Assembly: GCA_029851415.1 (NCBI GenBank)
Contig: CM056742.1
Coordinates: 90,014,748 to 90,078,747 of the forward strand
DNA: 64,000 nucleotides
Reading direction: 5' to 3'
Source: Eretmocerus hayati
Lineage: Eukaryota; Arthropoda; Insecta; Hymenoptera; Aphelinidae
Position numbers and translations under genes: made by a program. Positions 12,395 to 24,220 of the stretch are shown here, in pieces. Within the stretch, counting starts at the first letter, position 1. Each line of letters opens with the position of its first letter. The notes under the pieces were generated by a model, which was not told where the DNA came from, did no database searches, and worked only from the letters and a program-made list of their open reading frames with translations.

Positions 12395-12634
12395 CGCGGT
12401 GTACTGAGCTGTTCATCGCGGACATTGACTCTGTTTACAAATTCGAATTCGTATTAACCAAGATTTTGAGTCAGGCGGGACCGGGAAATCGTTCGAAGTT
12501 CGTGTTAACGAAAATTTGTATTAACTCAAAAAACGTCCATAAGAGCCAGAGCATCCTCAACGGGACAAGAACTTCGATCGTGTTAATGAGAGAATTCGTG
12601 TTAAAGGTGTTCGTGTTAACGAGGGATGACTGTA

Positions 12635-13622
12635 TATCTCACCCACTCTCTTTCTCACGCGTGAGGATACCGTGGGGTGGACAACGCACGATGATCTGAC
12701 GTTACTTGGACAGAGACATTAAGTATGAAAAATGGAAATATATTCGATTATCGTGAAAAAGATGATAAAAAAATGAATATGCTCGTACCATAAATGACGC
12801 TCCCCATTTCATTAAAACCATCCTACATCTCCCAGGATGTGAGGATATCTCTGAAACATTCAACATTGGTTGTCACAACTCAGCCAAACTGGTTGTAGGC
12901 ACATCAATCAACTCGATAATTTGGTCTGCACCGCGACCTTATTTTGAGGTTACGATTCGGCTGTTGCGTGCGCGAGTTTGCACGTATCAGCACGTATATA
13001 TGCGCTAAATATACTAAGGTAAGTGTACCTAACTTGCTTCTGTACCCAACTTGCCCCAATATGCCGATCTCAGGCATGGGCACTCGTAGACCTCCCCAAA
13101 AGATTTTATTACATTTGTTATGTCGAAACATGAGGAAGTGAGTAGTTTGGATCCACTCCGAATCATTTCTACGTTCTTCAGAAAATTCAAAGTGATTTCT
13201 CTCCTCTTTCGTGTTTGCGCAGCTATCTAAGAAATTACCTACGAAATTTCGTTCAGTAAAACCGATGCCAAATTTTCCGAGTTCGACTGATCTTAACGTA
13301 CTTCAACGCATTTTATTGCTTTTTTCAAGACCTTGAAAATCAGTTGCTTAGCGGTGCAAAATTCCGATTTGGAGCTATTCTATGAGCAAAAAATGGAGGT
13401 GCTTTGTCAAACAAGAAGGCCAACATTGGAGTATACCCAACATGCCACCATATGGTTATCTGGAGAAGGTGTGTAGTTACAACTTTCTCAACACTCAGAA
13501 CATGTTCATCGCGTCAAAATAGGTCGAAAACAGTGTTTTGGACCGGCGAAAGGATCCAAATGTGGTTACACGGCAATGATATCGGATGGGAATGATCTTA
13601 TGCAATTCATCGCTGATTTACA
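12635..13622. other. No gene recognised
   Basis: Short overlapping ORFs on both strands with no recognisable motif. Function unknown. Confidence 0.35.
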
Positions 13623-13993
13623 TTATTTTAAATGATGGGGGCAAGTTATACGAATCGTGCACACACTTGTACCCATATCGATGAACGCTTGCATTTCCAT
13701 ACCACACACAGATACATCGCGGTAAAATCTACTATCCAATCCCCCCCCCTTATTTAAATCCGGTACAGATTTCATTTCGTCCTTCGGTTTTCGATACATC
13801 TCACAATCGGGCGTAATATGCCCTTTGACGTCACACAAGTAACACATAACTGGGCAAGCCGCTTCTCGTAAGCGGAACCACGATCATGAAGACAGGTCTG
13901 GCCACTCCGTAGGGTGCACGCGTTGCTCAGATGATGCCACCACAGTTGGCTTCTGAGGCGATTCGATCGGTTAGAGAAACAGCAACTGGCCAT
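13623..13993 (-). pseudogene. Retroelement gag-protease remnant
   Basis: The reverse strand carries a CCHC zinc knuckle (CYLCDVKGHITPDC, spacing C-x2-C-x4-H-x4-C) at about 13806-13847. About 40 codons later comes a retropepsin-like active-site segment (MQAFIDMGTSVC), where the usual D-T/S-G is altered to D-M-G. This order is that of nucleocapsid followed by protease in LTR retroelements. Frames change upstream (to 13993). Only a short fragment survives. Confidence 0.6.
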
Positions 13994-14099
13994 TTTCAGA
14001 CTTCAATATTCACAACAGTACAGCGATGAGTTATGAATCTTCAACAGCCTGACAACCGTGATCCTGGAGCGAATGTCTGCTCCAGTTTGATGTTTTCTT

Positions 14100-14268
14100 C
14101 AGCCAATCAGATCACCTCTCTCAAGGCGGCCACATTGGCGGAAATCGAGCTGCGGCGGCATCACCCGAGCAACGCGTGCGTCCTATGGAGTGGCCAGGCC
14201 TGTCTATATGATCGTGGGCGAAACGCTGCCGCCTCTGCCGGTGTTGTTGTTGTTGCGCGAGCCGTTGG
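14100..14268. pseudogene. Second retroelement fragment, inverted relative to the first
   Basis: Positions 14139-14215 are a diverged inverted copy of 13870-13950; both contain a block translating as HH-x-SNAC...SGQ-x-CL-x-DRG. Read on the reverse strand, the end next to the P element (14276 downward) continues the frame of the remnant at 21632-22025. The P-like transposon therefore appears to have landed inside this retroelement debris. Confidence 0.5.
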
Positions 14269-14276
14269 GGATCGGC
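14269..14276. repeat. Left 8-bp target-site duplication of the P-like element
   Basis: GGATCGGC immediately precedes the element end CATAGACG and is repeated exactly at 21624-21631 after the other end. Eight bases is the duplication length of P elements. Confidence 0.9.
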
Positions 14277-14763
14277 CATAGACGTAGAAGTATAGACTGC
14301 TGGTCCCGTATCTCCGGCGTTGACATCGAGTCCTGTGAGTGCGAGAGAGAAAGCATGCTCTAAGAGGAAGATTCTCGGTCTCTCTCTCGCCGCGCCTGAT
14401 TGGTCGGCGCCTCTCCCCGCCGCTCGCTCCGGCAAGCGCAAGCGAGCGAGCAGCCCGTTCAATCTGCTGACTCTTCGGCTCAAAAATTATCGATAATTTG
14501 TAATAAAAAATCTGTAGACCGCCACAACTGTCGAATATTCGATTATCTTTATAACGCCCGATTAAAAATAATTATCCGCCCACTCCTTGAGTATAACCCA
14601 AACCCCTACAGGGGGCAGCAACTTAAGTGTAAGTATTAGGCATTCATTTTTCGAATAGTTGGTAGCCGTGCAAGGTAAAGCGCGTGGCAGAGCTTTTTGT
14701 TGCGCCGCGGAAAGCAGCAAGGGTTCAATCCCGGCAATGTCAGTTTTTTTTTTTTTTTTTTTT
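14277..14763 (+). repeat. Left terminal inverted repeat of the P-like element
   Basis: Matches the complement of 21135-21623 nearly base for base. It ends on the inside with a tRNA-like B-box and a T-run (14744-14763). Confidence 0.92.
14640..14763 (+). other. tRNA-like Pol III promoter segment at the inner end of the TIR (SINE-like)
   Basis: A perfect B-box (GGTTCAATCCC, about 14722-14732) lies ~60 bp after an A-box-like TAGCCGTGCAAGG and is followed within ~20 bp by a 20-T run, a Pol III terminator. The inverted copy on the right arm reads GGTTCAAATCC. No full tRNA cloverleaf is evident. It may be a tRNA-derived SINE head captured in the TIR. Confidence 0.5.
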
Positions 14764-15453
14764 GCAACTTAGGTAGCGATTGTTAATTGTTTGAATTCTA
14801 GCTAATTGAGACTCGTGGTGAATGAATGACATACAATCTGACTCAATACTTCACATTAACTATTATCAATTTTTATTATTATGATCGTCAATATTGTTAT
14901 CAACAATGTTGTAAATTATTTTTCATTATTGCTACTGTTGTCGCTTTCAAAATAATGAATTTGTTATTCAACGATTTTTGAATAACTGATCCATATTTAT
15001 ATAGCTCATCTCATTGTGTTACTATTGCAGTAAAATGAGGTGATTAGTAACAATAATCTGCAATGTCTATCATAGAAAAGTCCTCGTTACTAATGTTGAG
15101 TTGCGAGTTACAATGGTTTCGCAAAAGTCACGGCCGGTAATGTTATCATAAGGGTAACAGAGATGGGGCGCCGATGCATCCACAAAGAAGGTCAAGTTCA
15201 CCAGTTGCATTCTGCATTCAAGCAGACAAGCACGAGTCCGTGAATTTGGTGTGATCTAGCGGTTCTATTTTGCAAGTGCGATGTCATTATTAGTTAAAAC
15301 TGAGTATTTATTCATTAATATGTGAGAGGGTTCACCTGAGCTTAGATAAACTATTAGGTATCCTACTTAGTAGTGTGATTGATCCGGAAGAAAAAGACGG
15401 AGTGGAGTGGTTCGTTGTTGTTTTGTTTGTTTACTTTGTAGCATGTCTTGATC

Positions 15454-18400
15454 ATGGTCTACAAATGTATTCTCTGCGGTGTGTATCAAGCATTTAGAGA
15501 TGAGGAAAGATCATTTCACCAGTAAGTATATAAAACATTATCGGATGTGTTCTAAATCGCAAGGTAATTGCATCAAGTCGTCATATATGTGCTTTAGCAG
15601 ACAATCAGCCTTGGAACGGCCCATGACCATAATCAGCGCTACATCACATTTTCCATACGTTGCTGTATATAATATCAGGCATATTTCATACAATTAAGTT
15701 GGAGTTTTCGCACACACATACAAACACACACACACATATTTTTCAGGAATAAGTCTAAGCTTACTTATAGTACATGTAGTACGTGGTTTTTTCGAGCGGA
15801 AGTCTGAACCGACCTTGCTTCTCCGGTGTACAGAGTGCAGATACAGATCGTACGAAAACATTTTTGGTCAACTCGCATCAAATTTTCACTTTTTTGTTGG
15901 AAGATCGTCAAAACAAGCATAACACTGAAATGAAACTCGTTTTGATTTCAACTAATGGAATCAATTGCAGGATCCCGTCCTCGCCAGAAATCAGAAGCTT
16001 ATGGCTGAAAGCTATTGGCAAAGATGATGCGTCGAAATGGGCGAGAATTTGCAGCGACCACTTCAAAAAAGATGATTTTGTGGAAGCATGTAGAGAAGAT
16101 GGTGTGATTCGTCGTAAGCTAAAGAAAGGGACAGCTATTATCCCTAGTGTAAATTTGAGAAACACTTCAGAGCTCAATAATCATTCAGAGTAAGGGGAAA
16201 AAATTCATTACCCGCGATCTAACTAGTCACTAATGTACCTCTTTTTCGTTGTGTATTCGATGATCAATGTTCACACTGCTGACTATGTAATCATTACTGT
16301 GGTATAAAGGGTCCGTTAAATCGATGAATAGTCCATGCTTCTCAAATGTATATTTTTGATATTAGCAGCATCTCAAATTTGAGTGAGCTTTCGGTCTTTA
16401 TTGTATGTCCAGCATCATCACATTGGCGCACTAAATTTGAAGATATGTATTATGAGCTTTCTGTGTTATGTTAATCTTAAATCTTTACAGTACTTCGAAC
16501 GAAGTCAGAGGAGTTCCAGTGAATAATGATATTGAAGCGCGCAGAGAAGAAGGCTTGCCTGATGCGATCAGCTTGTGCATCCCACCTGACATTACTATTG
16601 AAGGAGTTATTAACCCGATAAGCATGGTCATCTCGTCGCCGGATAGCTCTAATGCACCTCAAATCCAACAGGTCAAAATCGCTGATCAGCCTCGCTACGA
16701 ATCTGAAGCTGATGAGTGGGAAGATTTTGAAGAGTATATTGACACTGTTACACCATTGAAATCGAGAAAAAGGTAATATTTTATAGCTGTCATCAATTCT
16801 GATGTATCACTGTCTCTGCAAGAGAAGGAAATTGACCTAGCATACAATATATAGTTGTTCACAGCTGAAAAATGGCTTATGCAATCGACAATACGGCTTT
16901 ATTCGTGATTTATTTGTTGTTGCTTCGTTTGTCTTGTTCGTTCGTCGATTTTGCCATGATTCTTATCAGAGCGGATCATTTTCTCGATAACAAAGCTTTC
17001 GATCCAAACACCTTCGAGTCAATGCGTATACGCACGTGTATCTCAAATGAATTCAATCGATACCTGCGTAGGTCGTGTTGCTCAAAATCCAAGGAGTAAT
17101 TCATGCAATCTGACCCGATACGGAATATTCGGTGCATTAATTATCATTAATATCGTCTATTAAACCCCCGACTGAAAAAGTACTCGAAAAATGTTCTCGT
17201 CAACGGTACATATGGCTAACGATTCCCGTCTTAGTCATCTGAAATGGGCAACTAGTATCTATACTTGGGGCTTTTTTCTAATTATATATGACGAGGAAGT
17301 CCTATTATCAAGAAGTGAATAAGTTTACCTCTCTTAATGCCATTGATTTCTTCATTATTAGTGAATTAGTTATGTCTTATCGGCTTACCATTAATGATTG
17401 TAACATTTTTAGGAAGAGCGATGTTGCAATAGAACAGATTAGTCCGGGACTGAAGAAAGCCTGTTCTACTCAGATACCTGCAGCACTCAAAAACCAGAAC
17501 GTAGAATATAGATTACGCGTAGGAGGAAAGTATCATTATATCAGCAGGGATGATTTCACGAGCGATGAAAAGTGGAACATTGTCCTCCAATTCATTAAAC
17601 AGAAGAGTAAACTAGTGCATAATGCTACTCGCAGCCAGAATCGCTGGAAGAAGAAATTCAACAGTCTGCAAGATGTTATGAAAGATCTGAAGAATCGCAA
17701 ATTATTATCCAAACAAGGAGCTGAATCAGTTACGGTAACTTGACAGTTTTTCTTCGGGATTTTAGATGACCTCCTCGATTCGATGATTCTCTTATTTTAC
17801 AGAAATCGCTTCCAGCGGGAGTCAAGACACTTATGGAAGCTGTCTGGCAGGGTAAAAAATGTGCCAAATTCCCTACAGAATTGAGGTCCTTTGCCATGAC
17901 ACTACATTTTTATTCACCAAGTGCATACGATTTCGTTCGGAACAGTTTTATGAAATTTTTACCTCATGCTTCTACCATGCGGGCGTGGCTGAAGCATTAC
18001 AATTTTCAACCAGGCTTATCACACGAAGCGTTGAAGAGTGTTCAGCGTCTGATCAAACATCATGAGCGCGACAGTAGCATCGCAACATCGGGGAAGAAAT
18101 TGAAATTCAATCTCGTGATAGACGGTATGGCCGTACGGAAACACGTGCAATGGAACAAGCATGAGAAAAGATTTGAGGGATTTGTCGATTTAGGGCGTGG
18201 TAGCGCAGAGTCATCCGCTGATGCTCCCATAGCTTCTGAGGCTCTTATGTTTATGCTTGTGTGTATTAATGCTTACTTTGTAATTGTAATTGCATATTAC
18301 TTGATTGATTCGCTGACAGGTGATGACATGACTAAACTTTTACACGGGGTTCTATGTGAATGTCCCAATTACGAAATCGAAATAGTTAATGTAACGTTCG

Positions 18401-20491
18401 ATGGAAAGTCGAACAACATCACAATGGTGGAGAACGCTGGCGCAATTATTTCTAATAATTACTATTCACCAGCGTTTTTCTATCACCCGGTGACACAGAC
18501 TCGTGTATATGCAACCTTAGACCCATGTCACATGATTAAATTGGTCAGAGGTACCGTAGAAAAGTATGATATCACAGATGGAGATGGCAATGTGATATCT
18601 TGGAGATACTACGTCGCTCTTGTGAAACTTCAAAAACGAGAAGGGTTACACCTAGCCACGAAATTAACAGACAGGCACATCAACTTTGAAAATGAGAAGA
18701 TGAAAGTTAGCTTAGCAGTACAAACTCTCAGTGATAGTGTTAGGATTGCTCTCACAATGTGCGAGTTTGAGTTTGAGCTTCCGGAATTCGCAGGAGCAGA
18801 AGCCACAGCTCGTTTCAATGGAGTAATGAATATGGGTTTCGACATACTCAACTCTCGATGTAAGTTCACGAAAAATCCATCGAAACAGGCGATAACGATT
18901 GAGAACTTGGAGGAAATCAAAGTGAAAGCTGACACTGTCATTAATTATGTGAAAGAACTCAAGATCGGGGGTGTGTATATTTGGCAACACAAGAAAAAAA
19001 CTGGATTTCTCGGTAAGATAAGTTCTAAATCTCAAATGATCCAATCTGAAACCATAACCCACTCACTAGCAAAAACTGTGCGGATTTCACGAGACGTATT
19101 TCTAACACTCGTGTGTTACAGTGTTATTCTGATGAAGATAACGTCGACATCAATTACAACTCCAGAACTTCCTTGTTTTCTAAGTATTTTCTTCTCTCTT
19201 ACAATCAAGTTCTTGGCCCCGGCCCACAAGTCGATATATTTCCGGTATTAATAGGGGTTTTAGACAATTTCGGCAGATTTCGTGGTGTATCACAGCTGAG
19301 TGATCATATATAATTTTTAGAAAATGCCTACGAGGAAGCGTCCATCATGCTGTCTGAATCTAGAACTGCATAGTTTTGATTAATTATTCGCGTTGCAGTG
19401 ATTGAACCCTTCAAAATTTCAAACTCAGATGACATTAGACTTTCACAAACATTGAAGACTTGGCTAAGTTCATTCAATTTTCGAAAATTTCTATGGTAAT
19501 TGAAACGAACAAATCATTTTCCGAAAACTCAAATATCTGAGACCTATTTGAATTAGTTTAAACTCGTCAAAAAACCATCACCGTGATTTAGTGTTTGTGT
19601 GTGCTGTAGCAAAAAAACACAATGTGCATGTATTCTCACTGATTTGCAGGTTTGATGACTGGACTCAGGAATGTTGTACATCTGGCAGAGGATCTATTCA
19701 AACAGAGCATGACTTTCTTGTGCACTTACAAGCTATCGCAGGACCACGAAGAAATGTTTTTCGCTGTTCTTCGTAGATTTCTCGGATGTAATAACAATCC
19801 CACTGTCATGCAATTGAAATCTCCCTTGAGGAAAGTACTTTCTCATGTCGATGTACGAGTGCCTTTGACTGCCAATTGTCAACCTCAAGACGACACTAGA
19901 ATTTTGGTCGATGTAGAGGCCATGCAGAACAATGGACAGGAGCAAATCAGTCTCAGGTTGTCAGAAACCGAGCTGCAGAAGATATTTGATGAACTGCCAG
20001 GCATAGAATTGAACGAGTATAAGCAAGATATGATCGCGTACATTTCTGGTGCTGTAGTGAAGTCTGTCAAACAAAAGATCAAATGTGAAATATGCCAGAG
20101 TTCCTTTGAGATGCGTCCGAATCAGGAAGCTAAGTCTGTCTTACAAAGACGCAAGCAGTATGGTAAACTGATTTCAGCTTCTGAAGACGTCATAACGCTC
20201 TGTATGGCTGCCGAAAAAGCTTTCCGTTTACAGCCAACATCGTCTTTGAAAGAGCGTAACATTTTCCATAAGCTCATACTGGTCACGCTTCGCTCACTTC
20301 AGAACAGCTTGGTGTTTGTGGCTGAGCATGGATGTGACCCTTTGGATGATCACAGATATTCTCTGATGAAAGCTGTCGCTTCTCAATATCTCCAGATTAG
20401 ACTCCATTACGCTTCCGTCACTATTCTTCAGCCAAGCAAGACTCATATAAGGACCCGTAATAATAAATTGACGCTATTCCAAGGTCAATGA
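15454..20491 (+). CDS. THAP-domain P-element transposase, six exons, 980 aa
   Basis: Exons 15454-15521, 15971-16189, 16491-16772, 17413-17734, 17803-19012 and 19650-20491 join in phase at GT-AG sites to 981 codons including the stop. Residues 1-85 form a THAP zinc finger (C5, C8, C50, H53; conserved W34; SFH). The RNase H-like core follows, with YSPSAYDFVR, the first catalytic Asp in LVIDGMAVRKHVQW (about 404), the second in VTFDGKSNN (about 497), and DPCHMIKLVRG in the GTP-binding insertion region. After the last intron comes LSQDHEEMFFAVL with the catalytic Glu near 734, then CNNNPT. The end matches the THAP9/P C-terminus (YISGAVVKS, KIKCEICQSSF, LTLFQGQ). No stop or frameshift is seen. The start is the first ATG giving the THAP N-terminus; an upstream ATG at 15443 meets a stop after two codons. 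The family excises and reinserts P elements in the nucleus. Confidence 0.9.
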
Positions 20492-21134
20492 ATCACTTTT
20501 GATCGAAAAAATACGTCATAACAGTGGAATGTGTTCTAATGCATATGTTCTTGTATATATACTTGGATATGTGTGTGTATTGATAAGAGAAATTGTACCA
20601 AATATTTTTTTACTCTTCTTTCCTGCTGAAACCGCTCACATTTGTCCCTATTTTCCGGTCCCGGAAAATTTTTTTAAAACAAAACGAGGCATGAGCAAGA
20701 TGTAAAAAAGAAATGAAAACGGCTAAAAGAGGTTTCGTTTTTATGATGATGTTTGTCCCCAGAATCGGGAGAAACTTATCTAGTTTTCAAAGATTTAAGT
20801 CATGCTCCTACCAATGATCACGAGTATCAGCTATCGGACATGTCAACTGTATTCGACAATATAAGAGAGAAGATTCACATTTTTACTTGCATAGCTCTTA
20901 TTTATTTTAGTTACGAGCACAATTACTAGCAAGATGATGATATTTGTATAAAGTCAAATTATATTATCCAATTTTTTGAGTTACTGTTGTGGAATAGTCC
21001 TTTGCCCTATTTTTCAATTCTTCGTATCAAATGAGCGTTTTGAAGAAAAAACTGCGACTTTTGCGTCCATATTTTGCGCCTCGTCAATGTTTCGAAATTA
21101 GTCGCATTTCTCGTGGAAGATCAACAACATCTGC

Positions 21135-21623
21135 AAAAAAAAAAAAAAAAAAAAACTGACATTGCCGGGATTTGAACCCTTGCTGCATTCCGCGGCGCAA
21201 CAAAAAGCTCTGCCTCGCGCTTTACCTTGCACGGCTACCAACTATTCGAAAAATGAACGCCTAATACTTACACTTAAGTTGCTGCCCCCTGTAGGGGTTT
21301 GGGTTATACTCAAGGAGTGGGCGGATAATTATTTTTAATCGGGCGTTATGAAGATAATCGAATATTCGACAGTTGTGGCGGTCTACAGATTTTTTATTAC
21401 AAATTATCGATAATTTTTGAGCCGAAGAGTCAGCAGATTGAACGGGCTGCTCGCTCGCTTGCGCTTGCCGGAGCGAGCGGCGGGGAGAGATGCCTACCAA
21501 TCAGGCGCGGCGAGAGAGAGACCGAGAATCTTCCTCTTAGAGCATGCTTTCTCTCTCGCACTCACAGGGCTCGATGTCAACGCCGGAGATACGGGACCAG
21601 CAGTCTATACTTCTACGTCTATG
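21135..21623 (-). repeat. Right terminal inverted repeat of the P-like element
   Basis: Inverted copy of 14277-14763, ending CGTCTATG, followed by the GGATCGGC duplication. Its inner end carries the A-run (21135-21155) and the B-box complement. Confidence 0.92.
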
Positions 21624-21631
21624 GGATCGGC
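21624..21631. repeat. Right 8-bp target-site duplication of the P-like element
   Basis: GGATCGGC, identical to 14269-14276. Confidence 0.9.
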
Positions 21632-22025
21632 ACGCCACTTGCCGCGCTGGTTCCCGCTTGCGCCAATGATGATGGTTTTGCAGCTGCAAATCTCTCACGC
21701 CGATATTTGTCTGAACTCTCTATCTTTACCAAATCCTGAAGAACTGCATCAGTGCACTCGTAATTTTCGTCCAAAATGTGGCTAGCTAGGTCCTTGAGAA
21801 ACCTGCTGCAACCTCATCAGGGATTTCTTCAACGTTCAAATCGAGCCCGTCGCACAGGCAAACTTTTTTCAAGAAACAATCTTGCACCGTTCCACCCTTC
21901 ATCTGTACAATATCACCCATTTCCTTTAAATTTTCTATTCTGCTGAGCTCGGTAATAAATATGAGAGGTTCTACAGAGCTTTTGACATTTGGGCTACGGC
22001 AAAATGGAATTTTTTTCCATGGCAC
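21632..22025 (-). pseudogene. Retroelement-like remnant split by the P-like insertion
   Basis: The reverse frame is open from 22025 to 21786 (FITELSRIENLKEMGDIVQM, CLCDGLDLNVEEIPDEV). After a frame change it continues (HILDENYECTDAVLQDLV, SSDKYRRERFAAAKPS) to the P insertion point. Skipping the P element and one duplication, the frame runs on into 14276-14200 with a polar Asn/Gly/Ser-rich stretch, as in gag proteins. The family is not firmly identified. Confidence 0.45.
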
Positions 22026-22840
22026 GCGTCTGCAATCAATTTTAGTGGTAACCAGAACCTCAAAAATGAGTGGAAAAATGAGTGTGCACTGATTTGGAAG
22101 AATGTTATTTCTGTACCAATCAAGAACGTTCTCAGATATCCAGAGAATTTTTAGATACCCCCAGTCGAATGTAACTCATCGGATTATTCACGCACTGCTA
22201 GATGTGGTTATCGATCAGATTTTTGAGTGATTCTGACTGAAAATCAACGATTTCTTACCTCTCAACAGCTCGTTCTTACACCACGAGGAGTATTCATGGA
22301 AAATAGCTCTGGAAACTAGAATCATTTCAACGCGTCTTTCTACGATCGTATGAATCGGGATCGTGATCATCGTGGATATATATTTGAATACTAAGGTCCC
22401 AGAGTGTTTTTCGATCGACAATATGGGGCAAAACACGTCAGCTGTCCTGGGTTGCTTTTTGAAGGATAAAACGTGCAGTTCTGAGCCAACTGTGGAGTCC
22501 GTAGACCCCACGTAGAAAAAAATCAATGACATCATTTCCGACGTATTTTCGCCTCGGCTTTCTGATGGCGGGGTTTGTTCTTCAGTTTTGTGCCACCATA
22601 ACCTCAAAAATTAGCATCCGAGTTTTGAAATCGCAATTACTTAAAATCACCCCTTCTTCGGCTTCTTTGACATTTCCAATAGAGGGATCAAGAAATTTGA
22701 CATCGAATCAGCTCTCGAAGAAATAGGGGTTCTTCGATTTTCACTGAGAGTAAAGCAAAGATGAAAGTACGAGTGGTCATTGACGTGCTGTTTACGTTTC
22801 GCGGGTGTTCTGGTCCGTTCAACTTGACGCAAAGAAATAA
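22026..22840. other. No gene recognised
   Basis: A 130-codon reverse ORF (22215-22607) has no recognisable domain. Nothing else is supportable. Confidence 0.35.
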
Positions 22841-22841
22841 T

Positions 22842-24069
22842 TAATGTCATGACTCCACTCCGAACTCGATATCTCAATGATGCCCGCGAGCTCCACGAGT
22901 TCATGTCCACTTCCCGAGAGTAAACATTTCCGAGGGTTTCAGAGATCTCAGAGACCGCAATCCTCAGATTGGAGATCATGTTCTCAATGTTTCGCACTCG
23001 TGTATCCGACAGAATTCACCATGAATCCACTGAAAACTCGATATCTATCCTTGATGATGGCCGCGATCTCTTCTAAGAGTTACCCGACTAGTCACAATTC
23101 GTGATATAACTAAGATTTGTCCTTGACCAAACTACTCGATTATACATTATATATTATCAGTGCGTATCATCAATCTGTGATATATGTTACTGTGTGTAAC
23201 TGATTATTTTCTTTGTCTTCAGACAAATAAACGGGCATCAATCAATCAATCAATCGCTAAATCGAAGATCATCTTGTCGATGTATTGCACAGGTGTGTCT
23301 GACAGAATTCGTCATGAATCCACTCCGACTCGATATCTCGATGATTTCCGTGGAGTCCATTCGTTTCTGTCCTCTTCCCGGGCGTTAGTAGATTCCGAGA
23401 TGTATGTCGGAATGTATGTGTGAAAAGTAACGTGTTTACCTGACAGAGTCTATCATGAGTCCACTTCAAACTCGATATCTCGATGATTCCCGCAAGCTTC
23501 ACCTTTTTCTGTCCATTCCCCGAGCGGTAAATCATCCTGAGGGGTCCAGGAATCTCATAGGGGATTCCAACACATGAATTATCATCTTGTAGCTGTATTG
23601 CACGAGTCAGTTTGATATTTCTCATCATGAATCCACGCCGAACTCGATATCTCGATGATTCCCGCGAGCTACACTCTCTTCTGTCCACTCCCCGGGCGGT
23701 AATTTATCCTGAGGCTTTCAGGGATCTCATAGGGGGCCTTTACCCATGAATGATCATCCCGTGGATGTACGGCACGGGTCATTTTGACATCACTCGTCAT
23801 TCTGTCCACTTCCTGGGCGTTAATAGATTCTGAGGATTCCATTATTCTTAGAGGAAGCAATTGATACATCAATGATCAACATGTGGATGTTTGTCATGTG
23901 TGTGTCTGATAGAATTTGTTATGAACCCACTCCGAACCCAATATCTCGCTGATTTCCGCGGGCTTGACTGGTCTCAGTCCACGCCCCGGTTGATCATGAA
24001 TTCTAAGGGTTTCATCATTCCAAGAGGAGGCAATCGCTCCATCAATCATCATCTTGTGGATGTTTGGCA
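22842..24069. repeat. Tandem repeat array, units ~150-170 bp, left part
   Basis: A diverged unit recurs with the core TCTGACAGAATTC, ATGAATCCACTCCGAACTCG and ATATCTCGATGAT at about 22850, 23003, 23293, 23443, 23605 and 23895 (a shortened unit near 23775). The array continues after the transposon at 28326. A solitary retrotransposon tail interrupts it at 23087-23255. Confidence 0.8.
23087..23255 (+). mobile_element. Severely 5'-truncated copy of non-LTR element 1 (3' end only)
   Basis: Shares TTTGTCCTTGACCAAA-type 3' UTR sequence with 4675-4836 and ends AATAAA...(TCAA)n at about 23226-23255. Only the last ~165 bp of the element are present, as expected of aborted target-primed reverse transcription. 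Confidence 0.75.
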
Positions 24070-24220
24070 CACGGTGGAGGAGAACCATCAATAGGTTGAA
24101 GAAAACTGACATAAAAAAGTGGAAATGGACTTTTGTTCTACTGTTTGAGCACATCAAAAGTCAATTTTCATCGAAATTGCATCAGCTCCTTCTTTCGAGG
24201 AACGCCCTTTGGAACATTTT
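24070..24220 (+). repeat. Left TIR of the CACGGTG element
   Basis: Inverted copy of about 28175-28325. Shared blocks include CATCAATAGGTTGAAGAAAA and GCACATCAAAAGTC, with a few mismatches and small indels. Confidence 0.8.

Larger units (their letters stand above)
11175..12632. mobile_element. Tigger/pogo-type DNA transposon, degenerate copy
   Basis: The ends are inverted repeats beginning CAGTCATCCCTCGTTAACAC at 11175 and its complement ending at 12632, each flanked by TA (11173-11174 and 12633-12634). This terminal sequence and the TA target are typical of Tigger/pogo elements. GTTAAC-containing sub-terminal repeats are frequent (about 11200-11350 and 12450-12620). Inside are a reverse-strand transposase remnant and a nested long-TIR MITE. 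At 1,458 bp plus an insert, it is heavily deleted. Confidence 0.85.
14277..21623 (+). mobile_element. Complete P-like DNA transposon, 7,347 bp
   Basis: Bounded by CATAGACG...CGTCTATG with perfect 8-bp target duplications (GGATCGGC) and very long terminal inverted repeats (14277-14763 and 21135-21623, about 488 bp, only scattered differences seen). Between them is one plus-strand six-exon gene for a THAP-domain P transposase. About 690 bp lie between the left repeat and the start codon, and about 640 bp between the stop codon and the right repeat, without other genes. Drosophila P elements have 31-bp inverted repeats, so the arms are unusually long. An open transposase and near-identical arms suggest recent insertion. 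Confidence 0.92.

Noticed and set aside
14400..14639. 79-aa ORF matched on the opposite strand at 21261-21500
   Set aside because: It lies entirely within the P-element TIRs and overlaps non-coding terminal sequence.
14640..14763. A functional tRNA gene
   Set aside because: Only A/B-box-like promoter parts are present; no acceptor stem or anticodon arm can be folded.
22842..24069. CRISPR-like array
   Set aside because: Units are ~160 bp, diverged and directly adjacent without unique spacers, in a eukaryotic context; it is a tandem repeat.
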